Source: CAZKEW01 sp964558915 (lineage in GTDB: Bacteria > Acidobacteriota > Aminicenantia > Aminicenantales > UBA8522). Taken from it: a stretch of 28,807 bases of DNA. Below the pieces are notes generated by a model. It did not search any database. It was given only the letters and a program-made list of their open reading frames with translations, and had not been told where the DNA came from. The DNA lies in contig CAZLFV010000026.1 of NCBI GenBank assembly GCA_964558915.1, positions 1 to 28,807 on the forward strand, read 5' to 3'. This document shows positions 1 to 6,610 of this stretch, in pieces; position 1 is the stretch's first letter, and every line of letters begins with the position of its first letter. Both the position numbers and the translations under genes were made by a program.

Positions 1-144
1 TTAGATGACAAGATGATAGACCTTACGGTTAGGTTTTTAGATGACTTGACAGGGGGAGCGGACCAGGTGGGAATCATTTCTGTTTCCGTGATTGGGGCGA
101 TAATCTATGAAGGGTGGCGCAGCTGGGGGGCCCCCGGGGGATGA
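1..144 (+). CDS. possible 3' end of an unidentified gene (partial)
   Basis: Frame 1 is open from the left edge to a TGA at 142-144, giving 47 residues with a hydrophobic stretch near residues 24-35. The last third lies inside repeat copy 1, so the stop would be supplied by the repeat. An open frame this short can occur by chance, and its codon use is less GC-rich at third positions than the real genes nearby. No family was recognised. It is listed only because the sequence from 1 to 82 is otherwise unexplained. Confidence 0.2.
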   Translation, partial: LDDKMIDLTVRFLDDLTGGADQVGIISVSVIGAIIYEGWRSWGAPGG

Positions 145-437
145 GGCGAGGGAGGATGTGGTGAGAAGTCCGTATGAGCGACGAGCGAATCGAGCAAGAT
201 TTTGATTTGCGCAAGCAAATCAGGGGGTTCCAAGGGGGATGGCCCCTTTGGTCGCAGAGCAAAGCTCGAGAAGGGGAGGCAGGGAGCGGAGCGAACGTTG
301 GAAGGGGGAACGCGGAGCGTTCTCCCTCCAAGAAACCGATGTGGGAAATCGCAGCGTGACTTCGAATCACATCTCCCGAGCCTCGCCGGGGGGATGCTGC
401 GACAGGACCCTATTCCAGACTAAAATGATCACGGAAA
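83..437 (+). repeat. structured dispersed repeat, copy 1 (full length, with hairpin array)
   Basis: This is a 355-bp element bounded by a perfect 10-bp inverted repeat, TTTCCGTGAT (83-92) and ATCACGGAAA (428-437). Inside, nested complementary blocks pair in order: AGGGT 111-115 with 407-411, CGCAGC 118-123 with 396-401, CCCCCGG 131-137 with 386-392, GAGGC 143-147 with 380-384, GGGAG 150-154 with 373-377, ATGTG 156-160 with 368-372, GAAGTC 165-170 with 358-363, and GATTT 198-202 with 346-350. The apical part (204-331) is a chain of hairpins. Three related copies occur at 19953, 25271 and 26053. No transposase lies inside, so it behaves like a non-autonomous MITE- or REP-type element, or a mobile structured RNA. 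Confidence 0.85.
204..331 (+). repeat. 128-bp hairpin array inside repeat copy 1
   Basis: Four consecutive stem-loops are visible: GATTTGC-GCAA-GCAAATC at 204-221 with a GNRA-type loop; CCAAGGGG with CCCCTTTGG at 230-251; GAGC-AAA-GCTC at 257-267; and a long one at 298-331 in which about 15 pairs close on the loop GGA, with one bulge and one wobble. The same 128 bases occur in reverse complement at 25383-25510 without a single difference, while the sequence on both sides has diverged. Confidence 0.85.
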
Positions 438-461
438 GGGAAATGCTACCCTTAAAATGTC

Positions 462-489
462 TTGAAGTTAGAAAAAAGTGCCGTATAAT
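462..489 (+). promoter_or_regulatory. sigma70-type promoter for the phosphodiesterase gene
   Basis: A -35 element TTGAAG (462-467) and a -10 element TATAAT (484-489) are separated by 16 bases. The expected transcription start near 496 leaves a leader of about 11 bases before the ATG at 507. The promoter lies just outside repeat copy 1. Confidence 0.6.
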
Positions 490-506
490 TTAAATGGGGA
501 AGAAAA

Positions 507-989
507 ATGATCGGCGTAATGGCGGATTCCCATGATAATCTCACGGCCATCAGGAAAGCCATTTCCTTGTTTAAGGACGCAAAATGCGAGCTGGTCGTCC
601 ATGCCGGAGATCTCATCGCTCCCTTTGCGGCGCGCGAGCTCGGGGCCCTTGGATGCCCTGTCAAAGCCGTCTTCGGCAACTGCGACGGAGAAAAGATCGG
701 CCTGGAAAAGACTTTCGAGACTATCGGGGAAATTCAGGAAGCACCCCTGGTCTTCAGCCACGGTGGAAGGAACTATCTCATTTGCCATTTTCAGTTCTCC
801 GTAGCGTCTTATCTGGCCCTGGGCAAGTATGATGTCATTATTTTCGGGCACACCCACAAGCCCGACATCAGGAAAAAGGGTGATACGATCCTCCTTAACC
901 CGGGAGAGACCGGAGGCTGGCTCGGGGGAAAATGCACCGCAGCCCTTCTTGACCCGGCCGACTTAAAGGCTGAAATCGTTCCCCTATAA
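507..989 (+). CDS. YfcE/MJ0936-type metallophosphoesterase
   Basis: The 160-residue product belongs to the small cytoplasmic calcineurin-like phosphoesterases that act on phosphodiesters with a two-metal centre. Metal-site motifs are present in order: DSH at residues 7-9, HAGD near 31-34, GNCD in place of the textbook GNHD (as in MJ0936-like members), and GHTH near 115. The usual THGH segment reads CHFQF and is about two residues shorter, so one side of the metal site differs. A GGGGAAG ribosome-binding site precedes the ATG. The gene stands alone behind its own promoter. The natural substrate cannot be told from sequence. Confidence 0.85.
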   Translation: MIGVMADSHDNLTAIRKAISLFKDAKCELVVHAGDLIAPFAARELGALGCPVKAVFGNCDGEKIGLEKTFETIGEIQEAPLVFSHGGRNYLICHFQFSVASYLALGKYDVIIFGHTHKPDIRKKGDTILLNPGETGGWLGGKCTAALLDPADLKAEIVPL

Positions 990-998
990 AAAAGTAAA

Positions 999-1014
999 AC
1001 TGGGGACGGTTGTC
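999..1014. repeat. short REP-like fragment
   Basis: ACTGGGGACGGTTGTC, ten bases after the phosphodiesterase stop, resembles the GGGGACGG-type palindromic repeat units often associated with Y1 (RAYT) transposases in other bacteria. Only a single half-unit is seen and there is no nearby transposase. The match rests on memory of the motif. Confidence 0.3.
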
Positions 1015-1040
1015 TACGCTCAGGAACCCTGGGAGGCGCA

Positions 1041-1190
1041 ATGCCGCACAAAATAGACAGGCGACAAAAGCCCGTCTGGCAGCAGGTGCGCCGGCCTCTC
1101 CCTCCTCCGTCCAAGCCCCATTCCACGAAAAAAGGGAAAAAGGGCTACGACAGGAAGGACACGGCCTGGAAAAAAGAAATCCAGGAATAA
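1041..1190 (+). CDS. small basic protein, 49 residues
   Basis: The ATG at 1041 follows GGGAGG at 1031-1036, a strong ribosome-binding site four bases upstream, and the frame runs to TAA at 1188-1190. The product is very rich in Lys and Arg (KIDRRQKPVWQQVRRPLPPP near the start, then KKGKKGYDRK). The RRPLPPPSK core followed by a KKGYDR-type segment resembles short conserved proteins of unknown function seen in several phyla. It is probably cytoplasmic and could bind nucleic acid or the ribosome, but that is only inference from its charge. A longer overlapping frame from 1010 has no ribosome-binding site and looks like a shadow of this gene. Confidence 0.6.
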   Translation: MPHKIDRRQKPVWQQVRRPLPPPSKPHSTKKGKKGYDRKDTAWKKEIQE

Positions 1191-1247
1191 GAGCCTCCTC
1201 CCGTCACAAGTTCGCTCTGCCTTCGAGCCCACACCCCGAGCCATACG

Positions 1248-1277
1248 TTGATTTAGCCCGGAAGCCTGTATTATACT
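1248..1277 (+). promoter_or_regulatory. sigma70-type promoter of the GTPase-carbamoyl operon
   Basis: A -35 element TTGATT (1248-1253) and a -10 element TATACT (1272-1277) are spaced by 18 bases. Transcription would start near 1284, leaving a leader of about 65 bases before the ATG at 1349. Confidence 0.6.
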
Positions 1278-1280
1278 ATG

Positions 1281-1340
1281 CCGTCTTTCCTGTTTAGGAA
1301 AAGCCAGACGGTGAGAGCTAAAAACTCTCTCTTGGAGGAG
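1281..1340 (+). promoter_or_regulatory. structured 5' leader with two hairpins before the ribosome-binding site
   Basis: CCGTCT (1281-1286) pairs with AGACGG (1306-1311), and the adjoining TTCCT (1287-1291) pairs with AGGAA (1296-1300) around a GTTT loop, leaving a five-base bulge on one side. A second stem, GAGAG (1313-1317) with CTCTC (1325-1329), ends five bases before the GGAGGAG ribosome-binding site at 1334-1340. The arrangement could control translation start of the GTPase gene. It matches no riboswitch class known to me. Confidence 0.4.
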
Positions 1341-1348
1341 TCGTTTTG

Positions 1349-2653
1349 ATGAAGAATGTCATTATTATGGGCGCCGCCGGGAGGGATTTCCACAATTTCA
1401 ACGTCTATTTCCGGGACAACGCAGACTATAGGGTCATTGCCTTCACCGCCACCCAGATCCCGGACATCGAGGGCCGCAAATACCCGGCCGAGCTCGCCGG
1501 TAAGCTCTATCCTAAAGGAATCCCGATTTTGGCTGAGAAAGAGCTCTCATCGCTGATTCAGAAGCACAAAGCAAAGAATGTCTATTTCGCCTATAGCGAC
1601 GTTTCTCATGAGTACGTGATGAACAAGGGCTCCGAAGTCATGGCGGCGGGCGCCAACTTTTGCTTCCTCGGACCCAATGACACCATGATCAAGAGCCGGA
1701 AACCGGTCGTGTCCGTCTGTGCTGTGCGCACGGGGTCTGGGAAAAGCCAGACTACCCGCAAGGCCGCCCTGATCCTCAAAGCCAAAGGCCGGAGAGTGGC
1801 CGTGATCCGGCATCCCATGCCCTACGGCGACTTAGTCAAGCAGAGAGTTCAGAGGTTCGCCAAATATGACGACCTCGAGAAAAATGAATGCACGATCGAG
1901 GAAAGAGAGGAGTACGAGCCCCATATCGACAAGGGCATCATCGTCTATGCGGGAGTGGACTACGGCGCCATCCTGAAACAGGCCGAGAAAGAGGCCGATG
2001 TCATTCTCTGGGACGGCGGGAATAACGATTTCCCCTTTTACAAGCCTAGCCTAGAAATCGTGGTCGTTGACCCCCACCGGGCCGGCCACGAGCTTCGTTA
2101 CCACCCCGGTGAGACGAATTTCCGCCGGGCCCAGGTCATCGTCATTAACAAAATGGACACGGCCCTGAAGGATCAGGTGGATATTGTGATGGCGAATATT
2201 AAGACATTCAACCCCTATGCCATCGTTATTCGAGCCAACTCGAAGATTATCGTCGAGAATGGCGAAGCCATCGCCGGGAAACGCGTTCTCGTGATCGAGG
2301 ACGGGCCGACCGTAACCCACGGCGGCATGAAGTACGGCGCCGGAATCGTGGCCGCCCAGAAATACGGAGCCGCCGAGATCGTTGACCCGCGACCCTTTGC
2401 CATGGGAAGCATCAAAAAGACCTTCGAGAAGTACGGCCACCTCGAAAAAGTCCTCCCCGCCATGGGTTACGGCGAAAAGCAAACCAAAGAGCTGGCCGCG
2501 ACCATCACCAAAATTGATTGCGATGTTGTCGTCAGCGGTACGCCAATCGACCTCAACCGTGTCATCACCACGAACAAGAGACTCCTTCGCGTTCGCTACG
2601 AACTGGACGAAATCGGCTCTCCAACCATCGCCGACGTGCTCAAGGACTTCTAA
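1349..2653 (+). CDS. COG2403 P-loop GTPase, cyclic 2,3-diphosphoglycerate synthetase-like
   Basis: The 434-residue protein matches the family named after archaeal cyclic 2,3-diphosphoglycerate synthetase, which closes the ring of 2,3-diphosphoglycerate using ATP. Visible are an N-terminal Rossmann-like start (NVIIMGAAGRD), a Walker A motif RTGSGKS at about residues 128-134, an acidic strand ILWDGGNND near 228 and a G4-like NKMD near 275, so it is a G3E/SIMIBI-type nucleotidase. The ATG at 1349 is preferred over TTG at 1346 because GGAGGAG lies eight bases upstream. Its stop overlaps the carbamate kinase start (TAATG). The role of bacterial members is not established. The coupling suggests a function tied to carbamoyl phosphate, or less likely to 2,3-bisphosphoglycerate. 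Confidence 0.8.
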   Translation: MKNVIIMGAAGRDFHNFNVYFRDNADYRVIAFTATQIPDIEGRKYPAELAGKLYPKGIPILAEKELSSLIQKHKAKNVYFAYSDVSHEYVMNKGSEVMAAGANFCFLGPNDTMIKSRKPVVSVCAVRTGSGKSQTTRKAALILKAKGRRVAVIRHPMPYGDLVKQRVQRFAKYDDLEKNECTIEEREEYEPHIDKGIIVYAGVDYGAILKQAEKEADVILWDGGNNDFPFYKPSLEIVVVDPHRAGHELRYHPGETNFRRAQVIVINKMDTALKDQVDIVMANIKTFNPYAIVIRANSKIIVENGEAIAGKRVLVIEDGPTVTHGGMKYGAGIVAAQKYGAAEIVDPRPFAMGSIKKTFEKYGHLEKVLPAMGYGEKQTKELAATITKIDCDVVVSGTPIDLNRVITTNKRLLRVRYELDEIGSPTIADVLKDF

Positions 2654-3612
2654 TGAAAAGGAAGTTCGCCCTCATCGCCTTTGGCGGGAACGCCCTGCTG
2701 CCAGAAAACCAGCGCGGTTTGCAGGAGGAGCAGGTCCGCAACGCCCAAAAAGCAGCACGACTGATGGTCCATATCATCAGGAAAGGGTTCGAGCTGATCA
2801 TCGTCCACGGGAACGGTCCCCAGGTCGGGAATCTGCTCATCCAGATGGAGGAAGCGGTCACCAAGGTTCCCCCGTTCACTCTCGAAGTCTGCGACGCCAT
2901 GACAGAGGGGAGTATGGGGTATATGCTGGAGAGGGCGATCATCAACGAACTCCGGACCCGCTCTTTGGACAAGGAGGTGGCAACTCTCATCACCCAGGTC
3001 ATCGTCGATAAAGACGACCCAGCCTTCGACAATCCGACCAAGCCGATCGGCCCGTTCTACTCAAAATACAGGGCTCAAATGCTGGCGAAGGAGAAGAAGT
3101 GGACGATGATTGAAGACGCCGGCCGGGGCTACAGGAAAGTCGTCCCCTCGCCCAAGCCGATCGATGTCGTCTCCAAATGGATCATCCGGGACCTTGTCCA
3201 CGCCGGCCGGGTCGTCGTCGCGGCGGGAGGAGGGGGGATTCCCGTCATCATCAACGGCCGGGGCTTGTTCAAGGGAATGGAAGCTGTCATCGACAAAGAT
3301 TATGTGGCCAGCCTGATCGCCCGCGAAGTCAAAGTCGACCTCTTTATCATCCTGACCAATATCGAACGCGTTTACCTCGATTACGGAACTCCGCAAGAGC
3401 GGCCCATCGAAGTCATGACCTCGGCTGAAGCCAGGGAATATCTCTCTCAGGGACAGTTCCCCGCCGGTTCAATGGGCCCTAAAATCGAGGCCGCGATCGA
3501 GTTTATCCAGGCTGGAGGAAAAGAAGTGCTGATCACGTCGGCGAGCCACCTCAAAGCGGCCCTGATCAAACGCTCAGGAACAAGGATTGTGGCCCCCAAG
3601 GAGCACCGATGA
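2653..3612 (+). CDS. arcC: carbamate kinase
   Basis: This 319-residue enzyme interconverts ATP plus carbamate with ADP plus carbamoyl phosphate in the cytoplasm. Family hallmarks are clear: AFGGNALL near residue 9, VHGNGPQVGN at 51-60, the TQVIVDKDDPAFDNPTKPIG segment, AGGGGIPV, DKDYVASLIA and the C-terminal GSMGPKIEAA. Length is normal. The ATG at 2653 shares a base with the stop of the upstream GTPase gene; an upstream in-frame start inside that gene was rejected. The stop overlaps the next start (ATGA). With OTC downstream, it would make ATP from citrulline-derived carbamoyl phosphate, or feed carbamoyl phosphate to citrulline synthesis. No arginine deiminase gene is seen in the window. 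Confidence 0.95.
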   Translation: MKRKFALIAFGGNALLPENQRGLQEEQVRNAQKAARLMVHIIRKGFELIIVHGNGPQVGNLLIQMEEAVTKVPPFTLEVCDAMTEGSMGYMLERAIINELRTRSLDKEVATLITQVIVDKDDPAFDNPTKPIGPFYSKYRAQMLAKEKKWTMIEDAGRGYRKVVPSPKPIDVVSKWIIRDLVHAGRVVVAAGGGGIPVIINGRGLFKGMEAVIDKDYVASLIAREVKVDLFIILTNIERVYLDYGTPQERPIEVMTSAEAREYLSQGQFPAGSMGPKIEAAIEFIQAGGKEVLITSASHLKAALIKRSGTRIVAPKEHR

Positions 3613-4529
3613 AGAAAGATTTTATCTCCGTCCATGACCTCTCCGTCTATGAGTTCAATGAAATCATGGACATGGCCGCAGAAATCAAAGAACATCCCCA
3701 GCGTTTCCGGAGCAAGCTCAAAGACAAGATCCTGGCCATGATTTTCCAAAAGCCGTCCTTGCGGACCCGGATGACGTTTGAAGTCGGAATGTTACAGCTG
3801 GGCGGGTCGGCCATCTATATGAGCCCGGCGGACAGCCAGGTCGGCACGCGCGAGACCTATTTTGACGTGGGCAAGAACCTTGAGCGCTGGGTTGACGGCA
3901 TCATGATCCGGACTTTTGCCCACCGGAACATTATCGACCTGGCCTCAAATATCCGGATCCCGGTCATCAACGGACTCTCCGACCTTCTCCATCCCTGCCA
4001 GGCCATGGCCGACTTTTTCACCCTGAAGGAGAAAAAAGTCAACTTCGGCCGGTTCAAGCTGGCCTACGTCGGAGACGGTAACAATGTCTGCCACAGCCTT
4101 CTTTTTGCGGCGGCGAAAGCGGGCTGCCAGATGGCTGTGGCCACTCCGTCTGGCTACGAGCCCAGTCCCGAGATCGTCAACCTGGCCAAGGAGGACGGTC
4201 GAGAAACCGGGTTCTCTGTGAGCCTGACTAACGCCGCGCGCGAGGCCGTCGCGCAGGCTGACGCTGTTTATACAGATGTGTGGGCCTCCATGGGGCAGGA
4301 AGCGGAGAAGGAGGCGAGAGCCCGAATTTTCGCTCCGTTTCAGGTTAACGCCACCCTGATGTCTTCGGCCAAACAGGGGGCGTTTTTTATGCACTGCCTG
4401 CCCGCTCACCGGGGCGACGAAGTGACAGACGAGGTCATCGACTCCCCGAACTCGATCGTCTATGACCAGGCCGAGAACAGGCTTCATGTCCAGAAGGTGA
4501 TTATGGTATTATTAATGGGAAAAAAATAG
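3609..4529 (+). CDS. argF: ornithine carbamoyltransferase
   Basis: The 306-residue product transfers the carbamoyl group from carbamoyl phosphate to ornithine, forming citrulline, or works in reverse for catabolism. The carbamoyl phosphate loop reads SLRTR (50-54), a variant of STRTR also known in genuine OTCs. HPCQ is at 128-131 and HCLPAHRGDE at 262-271. The ornithine-specific DVWASMG is at 223-229 and GDGNNVCHSL near 155-164, which favours ornithine over aspartate or other amines. It overlaps arcC by four bases (ATGA), so it is translationally coupled. The symbol could equally be arcB, since direction cannot be read from sequence. Confidence 0.93.
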   Translation: MKKDFISVHDLSVYEFNEIMDMAAEIKEHPQRFRSKLKDKILAMIFQKPSLRTRMTFEVGMLQLGGSAIYMSPADSQVGTRETYFDVGKNLERWVDGIMIRTFAHRNIIDLASNIRIPVINGLSDLLHPCQAMADFFTLKEKKVNFGRFKLAYVGDGNNVCHSLLFAAAKAGCQMAVATPSGYEPSPEIVNLAKEDGRETGFSVSLTNAAREAVAQADAVYTDVWASMGQEAEKEARARIFAPFQVNATLMSSAKQGAFFMHCLPAHRGDEVTDEVIDSPNSIVYDQAENRLHVQKVIMVLLMGKK

Positions 4530-4533
4530 AAAA

Positions 4534-6582
4534 ATGGAAAGCGATAATAACCTCACGCAGGTCACAGAAGACAACCTGGCCGATGTCGAGAAGGAGTTCG
4601 AGAAGACCTCCAAGCCGATGACTTTGTCTGAGATCGCGCAAAAACTGGCTTTCCAAAAGACGGCCAGCCAGAGAGTTCAGGATGTCCTCAAGTATGACCC
4701 CAACTGGAAGTACGAAATCGGCGATCAAATCTATAAAGAGTACGACGAGGCCTTGACCGTCAGCAGCAAGACCGTCGAGCACTTCAAGGCCGCTGTGGTC
4801 CTGAAAGTCATCAACAAGCATTACTACAAAGATTTCCAGTGCGAGATGCTTGAGGTCGATTACACCGGAGGAGGCCTGTTCCGGAAATACATTGATTACA
4901 TGAAAAAAACCAAGACCCAGGTCCTCCTTCCCTCAAATTGCGAGGAGAAAGGCCTGGCGGCCGAGAAAATGGACCGTGCCGAGGACCCTCGCCTCAGCGA
5001 GCTCCCGATGACGGAAAGGGATTTGAAAACCTTGGAAAAGAACCTTCGCGCCTTTCTTTCCAAGTCCGATCGGTTCTTTAGCTGGAACGATTACTGGCAG
5101 CTGGCCAAGAATCAAGTCATTATCCCCGAAGAAAAAATCAAAGACGTCGAAAAACATATCCAGGAAACCCAGCAATCGGCCTCGACAGAAGAATTGGTGA
5201 ACAGGTTTTTCGGACTGGAAGCCTCGCACGATCTTTTTGACATCACCTGCCTGTCCCTAAATCATGTTTTAGAGAAAAAATATAAAAAGGAATTCGTTTT
5301 TGTCTCCCCGGTTGGATGGGGCAAATGGGACCTCAAGCTCATCCTGAACTCATTTCTCGAGGGATTGCCTCTGGCGGCTCCACCGGCCAAACTTCCGGAT
5401 ATGGAAGGGGCGGAAAAGCCGCAGCTCAGCACATTCCATGAGTTTCCTCTCAAAATCTACCTCACCTGGAGGGAAGTGCTGTCAGGCGGAGTCCGGGTCC
5501 CCAAGAGCCTGAACAAAGAGCTCTCCCATGCCCGGGAATACACATTTATCGACTCCGAGGAAGGGAAAAGCTATACAGTATATTATTATCCGTCCGATTG
5601 CTTTTTCTTAGGCCTGAAGGACTATTTCCAGGCCGCTAACATTCCTCAGGGAACGAGTCTCACTCTGGAAAGAAAAAATCTCCACCAGTTTAGCTTCTGG
5701 CTCAAGAAATCGAAGAAAAAAATCTCCGTGCCCCAGCTCTCCTATGACCCGAAAGAAGATCAATTCAACGATACCGGCGAGGAAGCCTTCACGTTTTCCC
5801 TGCCGAATAAAATCATCTTTTTGGAAAAGGAAACTCTGGCCCAACTTCTCCCCCTTCAGGTCAAGAATGATGACAGGAACCTCCGCGAGCTCCTGATCCT
5901 CGCCTTCAAGAAATTCGGGCTCGAATCCGATGATCATTCCCTCCACTTTCTGAGGGCTTATCATCTTGTGGATGTCCTGAAGCAGACAACCCAGGAGGAC
6001 GTCGAAACCACTCTTCTCAATTCTCCAGAATTCAGCTCTTCTGAGAAGAAGAAGGGGATTTTCTTCTACAGGGAGCCCGCTGCGGCTATTGAAGAGGTCA
6101 AGCTGAAATTACCCGCTGAAGCCATGGAGATTCCGGGTTCAGAGGCGATTCCCGAAGTTCTCCAGGAAGAGGGCATCCCTTCAGGGGAAGAAGCAGTAGA
6201 AGAGTTCAGGCCTATTTCTGTTCGCGCGGAAGCCGTTGAGAAAGCCAGGATTGAAGCTCCCCCTGCGGCCAGGGAACGAGCAGTCAAGAAAAGGAAAGTC
6301 AAAGCGGAGGGCGAACGGATCCTGAAGCCCCGCAAGAGTGAAAGGCGGGTCATCGAAGAGAGAATAGAGCTCGCTGAATCCGAGCTCGAAGCGCTCTCGG
6401 CCATTAAAGAAAAAGAAGCCGTAGCCGAGAGAGAGGAGGGCGCCGGCAAAGAGAAAAAAGAAGAATTCAAGCGGGTCGCACCAAAAGAGGCATCTTTTGG
6501 GATCTTTGCCGAGAAACTCAAATCGGCCTTGACCAAGAAGAAAAAAGAAGATAAAGAAGACAACAAGCCATCGGCTTCTTGA
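4534..6582 (+). CDS. unknown 682-residue protein with probable N-terminal winged helix and charged tail
   Basis: No family was recognised with confidence. Residues about 28-70 (MTLSEIAQKLAF, then DPNWKYEIGDQIYK) look like a winged-helix module of the HARE-HTH/RpoE-delta kind, in which a helical part is followed by a W-x-L/I wing. The middle, to about residue 505, is mixed and soluble. The last 175 residues are low-complexity and rich in Lys, Glu, Ala and Arg, probably disordered or helical. No signal peptide or membrane segment is seen. It starts four bases after OTC without an obvious ribosome-binding site and precedes the glycosyltransferases, so it may be co-transcribed. A DNA- or RNA-binding scaffold role is possible but is inference. 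Confidence 0.85.
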   Translation: MESDNNLTQVTEDNLADVEKEFEKTSKPMTLSEIAQKLAFQKTASQRVQDVLKYDPNWKYEIGDQIYKEYDEALTVSSKTVEHFKAAVVLKVINKHYYKDFQCEMLEVDYTGGGLFRKYIDYMKKTKTQVLLPSNCEEKGLAAEKMDRAEDPRLSELPMTERDLKTLEKNLRAFLSKSDRFFSWNDYWQLAKNQVIIPEEKIKDVEKHIQETQQSASTEELVNRFFGLEASHDLFDITCLSLNHVLEKKYKKEFVFVSPVGWGKWDLKLILNSFLEGLPLAAPPAKLPDMEGAEKPQLSTFHEFPLKIYLTWREVLSGGVRVPKSLNKELSHAREYTFIDSEEGKSYTVYYYPSDCFFLGLKDYFQAANIPQGTSLTLERKNLHQFSFWLKKSKKKISVPQLSYDPKEDQFNDTGEEAFTFSLPNKIIFLEKETLAQLLPLQVKNDDRNLRELLILAFKKFGLESDDHSLHFLRAYHLVDVLKQTTQEDVETTLLNSPEFSSSEKKKGIFFYREPAAAIEEVKLKLPAEAMEIPGSEAIPEVLQEEGIPSGEEAVEEFRPISVRAEAVEKARIEAPPAARERAVKKRKVKAEGERILKPRKSERRVIEERIELAESELEALSAIKEKEAVAEREEGAGKEKKEEFKRVAPKEASFGIFAEKLKSALTKKKKEDKEDNKPSAS

Positions 6583-6610
6583 TGGGAGACTGCTCCAGAG
6601 AAGCGAGTAG

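Noticed and set aside
174..423. Overlapping short reading frames of 61-84 codons in repeat copy 1, with a nearly identical peptide encoded at 25222-25566
   Set aside because: Their similarity comes from the shared structured repeat. The frames are open on both strands, lack ribosome-binding sites and differ in their ends, so I treat them as translations of repeat DNA.
83..437. CRISPR array or tandem repeat interpretation of the repeated blocks
   Set aside because: The copies are dispersed, not regularly spaced, have no spacers, and no cas genes are present.
1010..1297. A 95-codon frame overlapping the small basic protein gene
   Set aside because: The frame starting at 1041 has a strong ribosome-binding site and family-like sequence. 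The longer frame has neither and runs through the promoter of the next operon.
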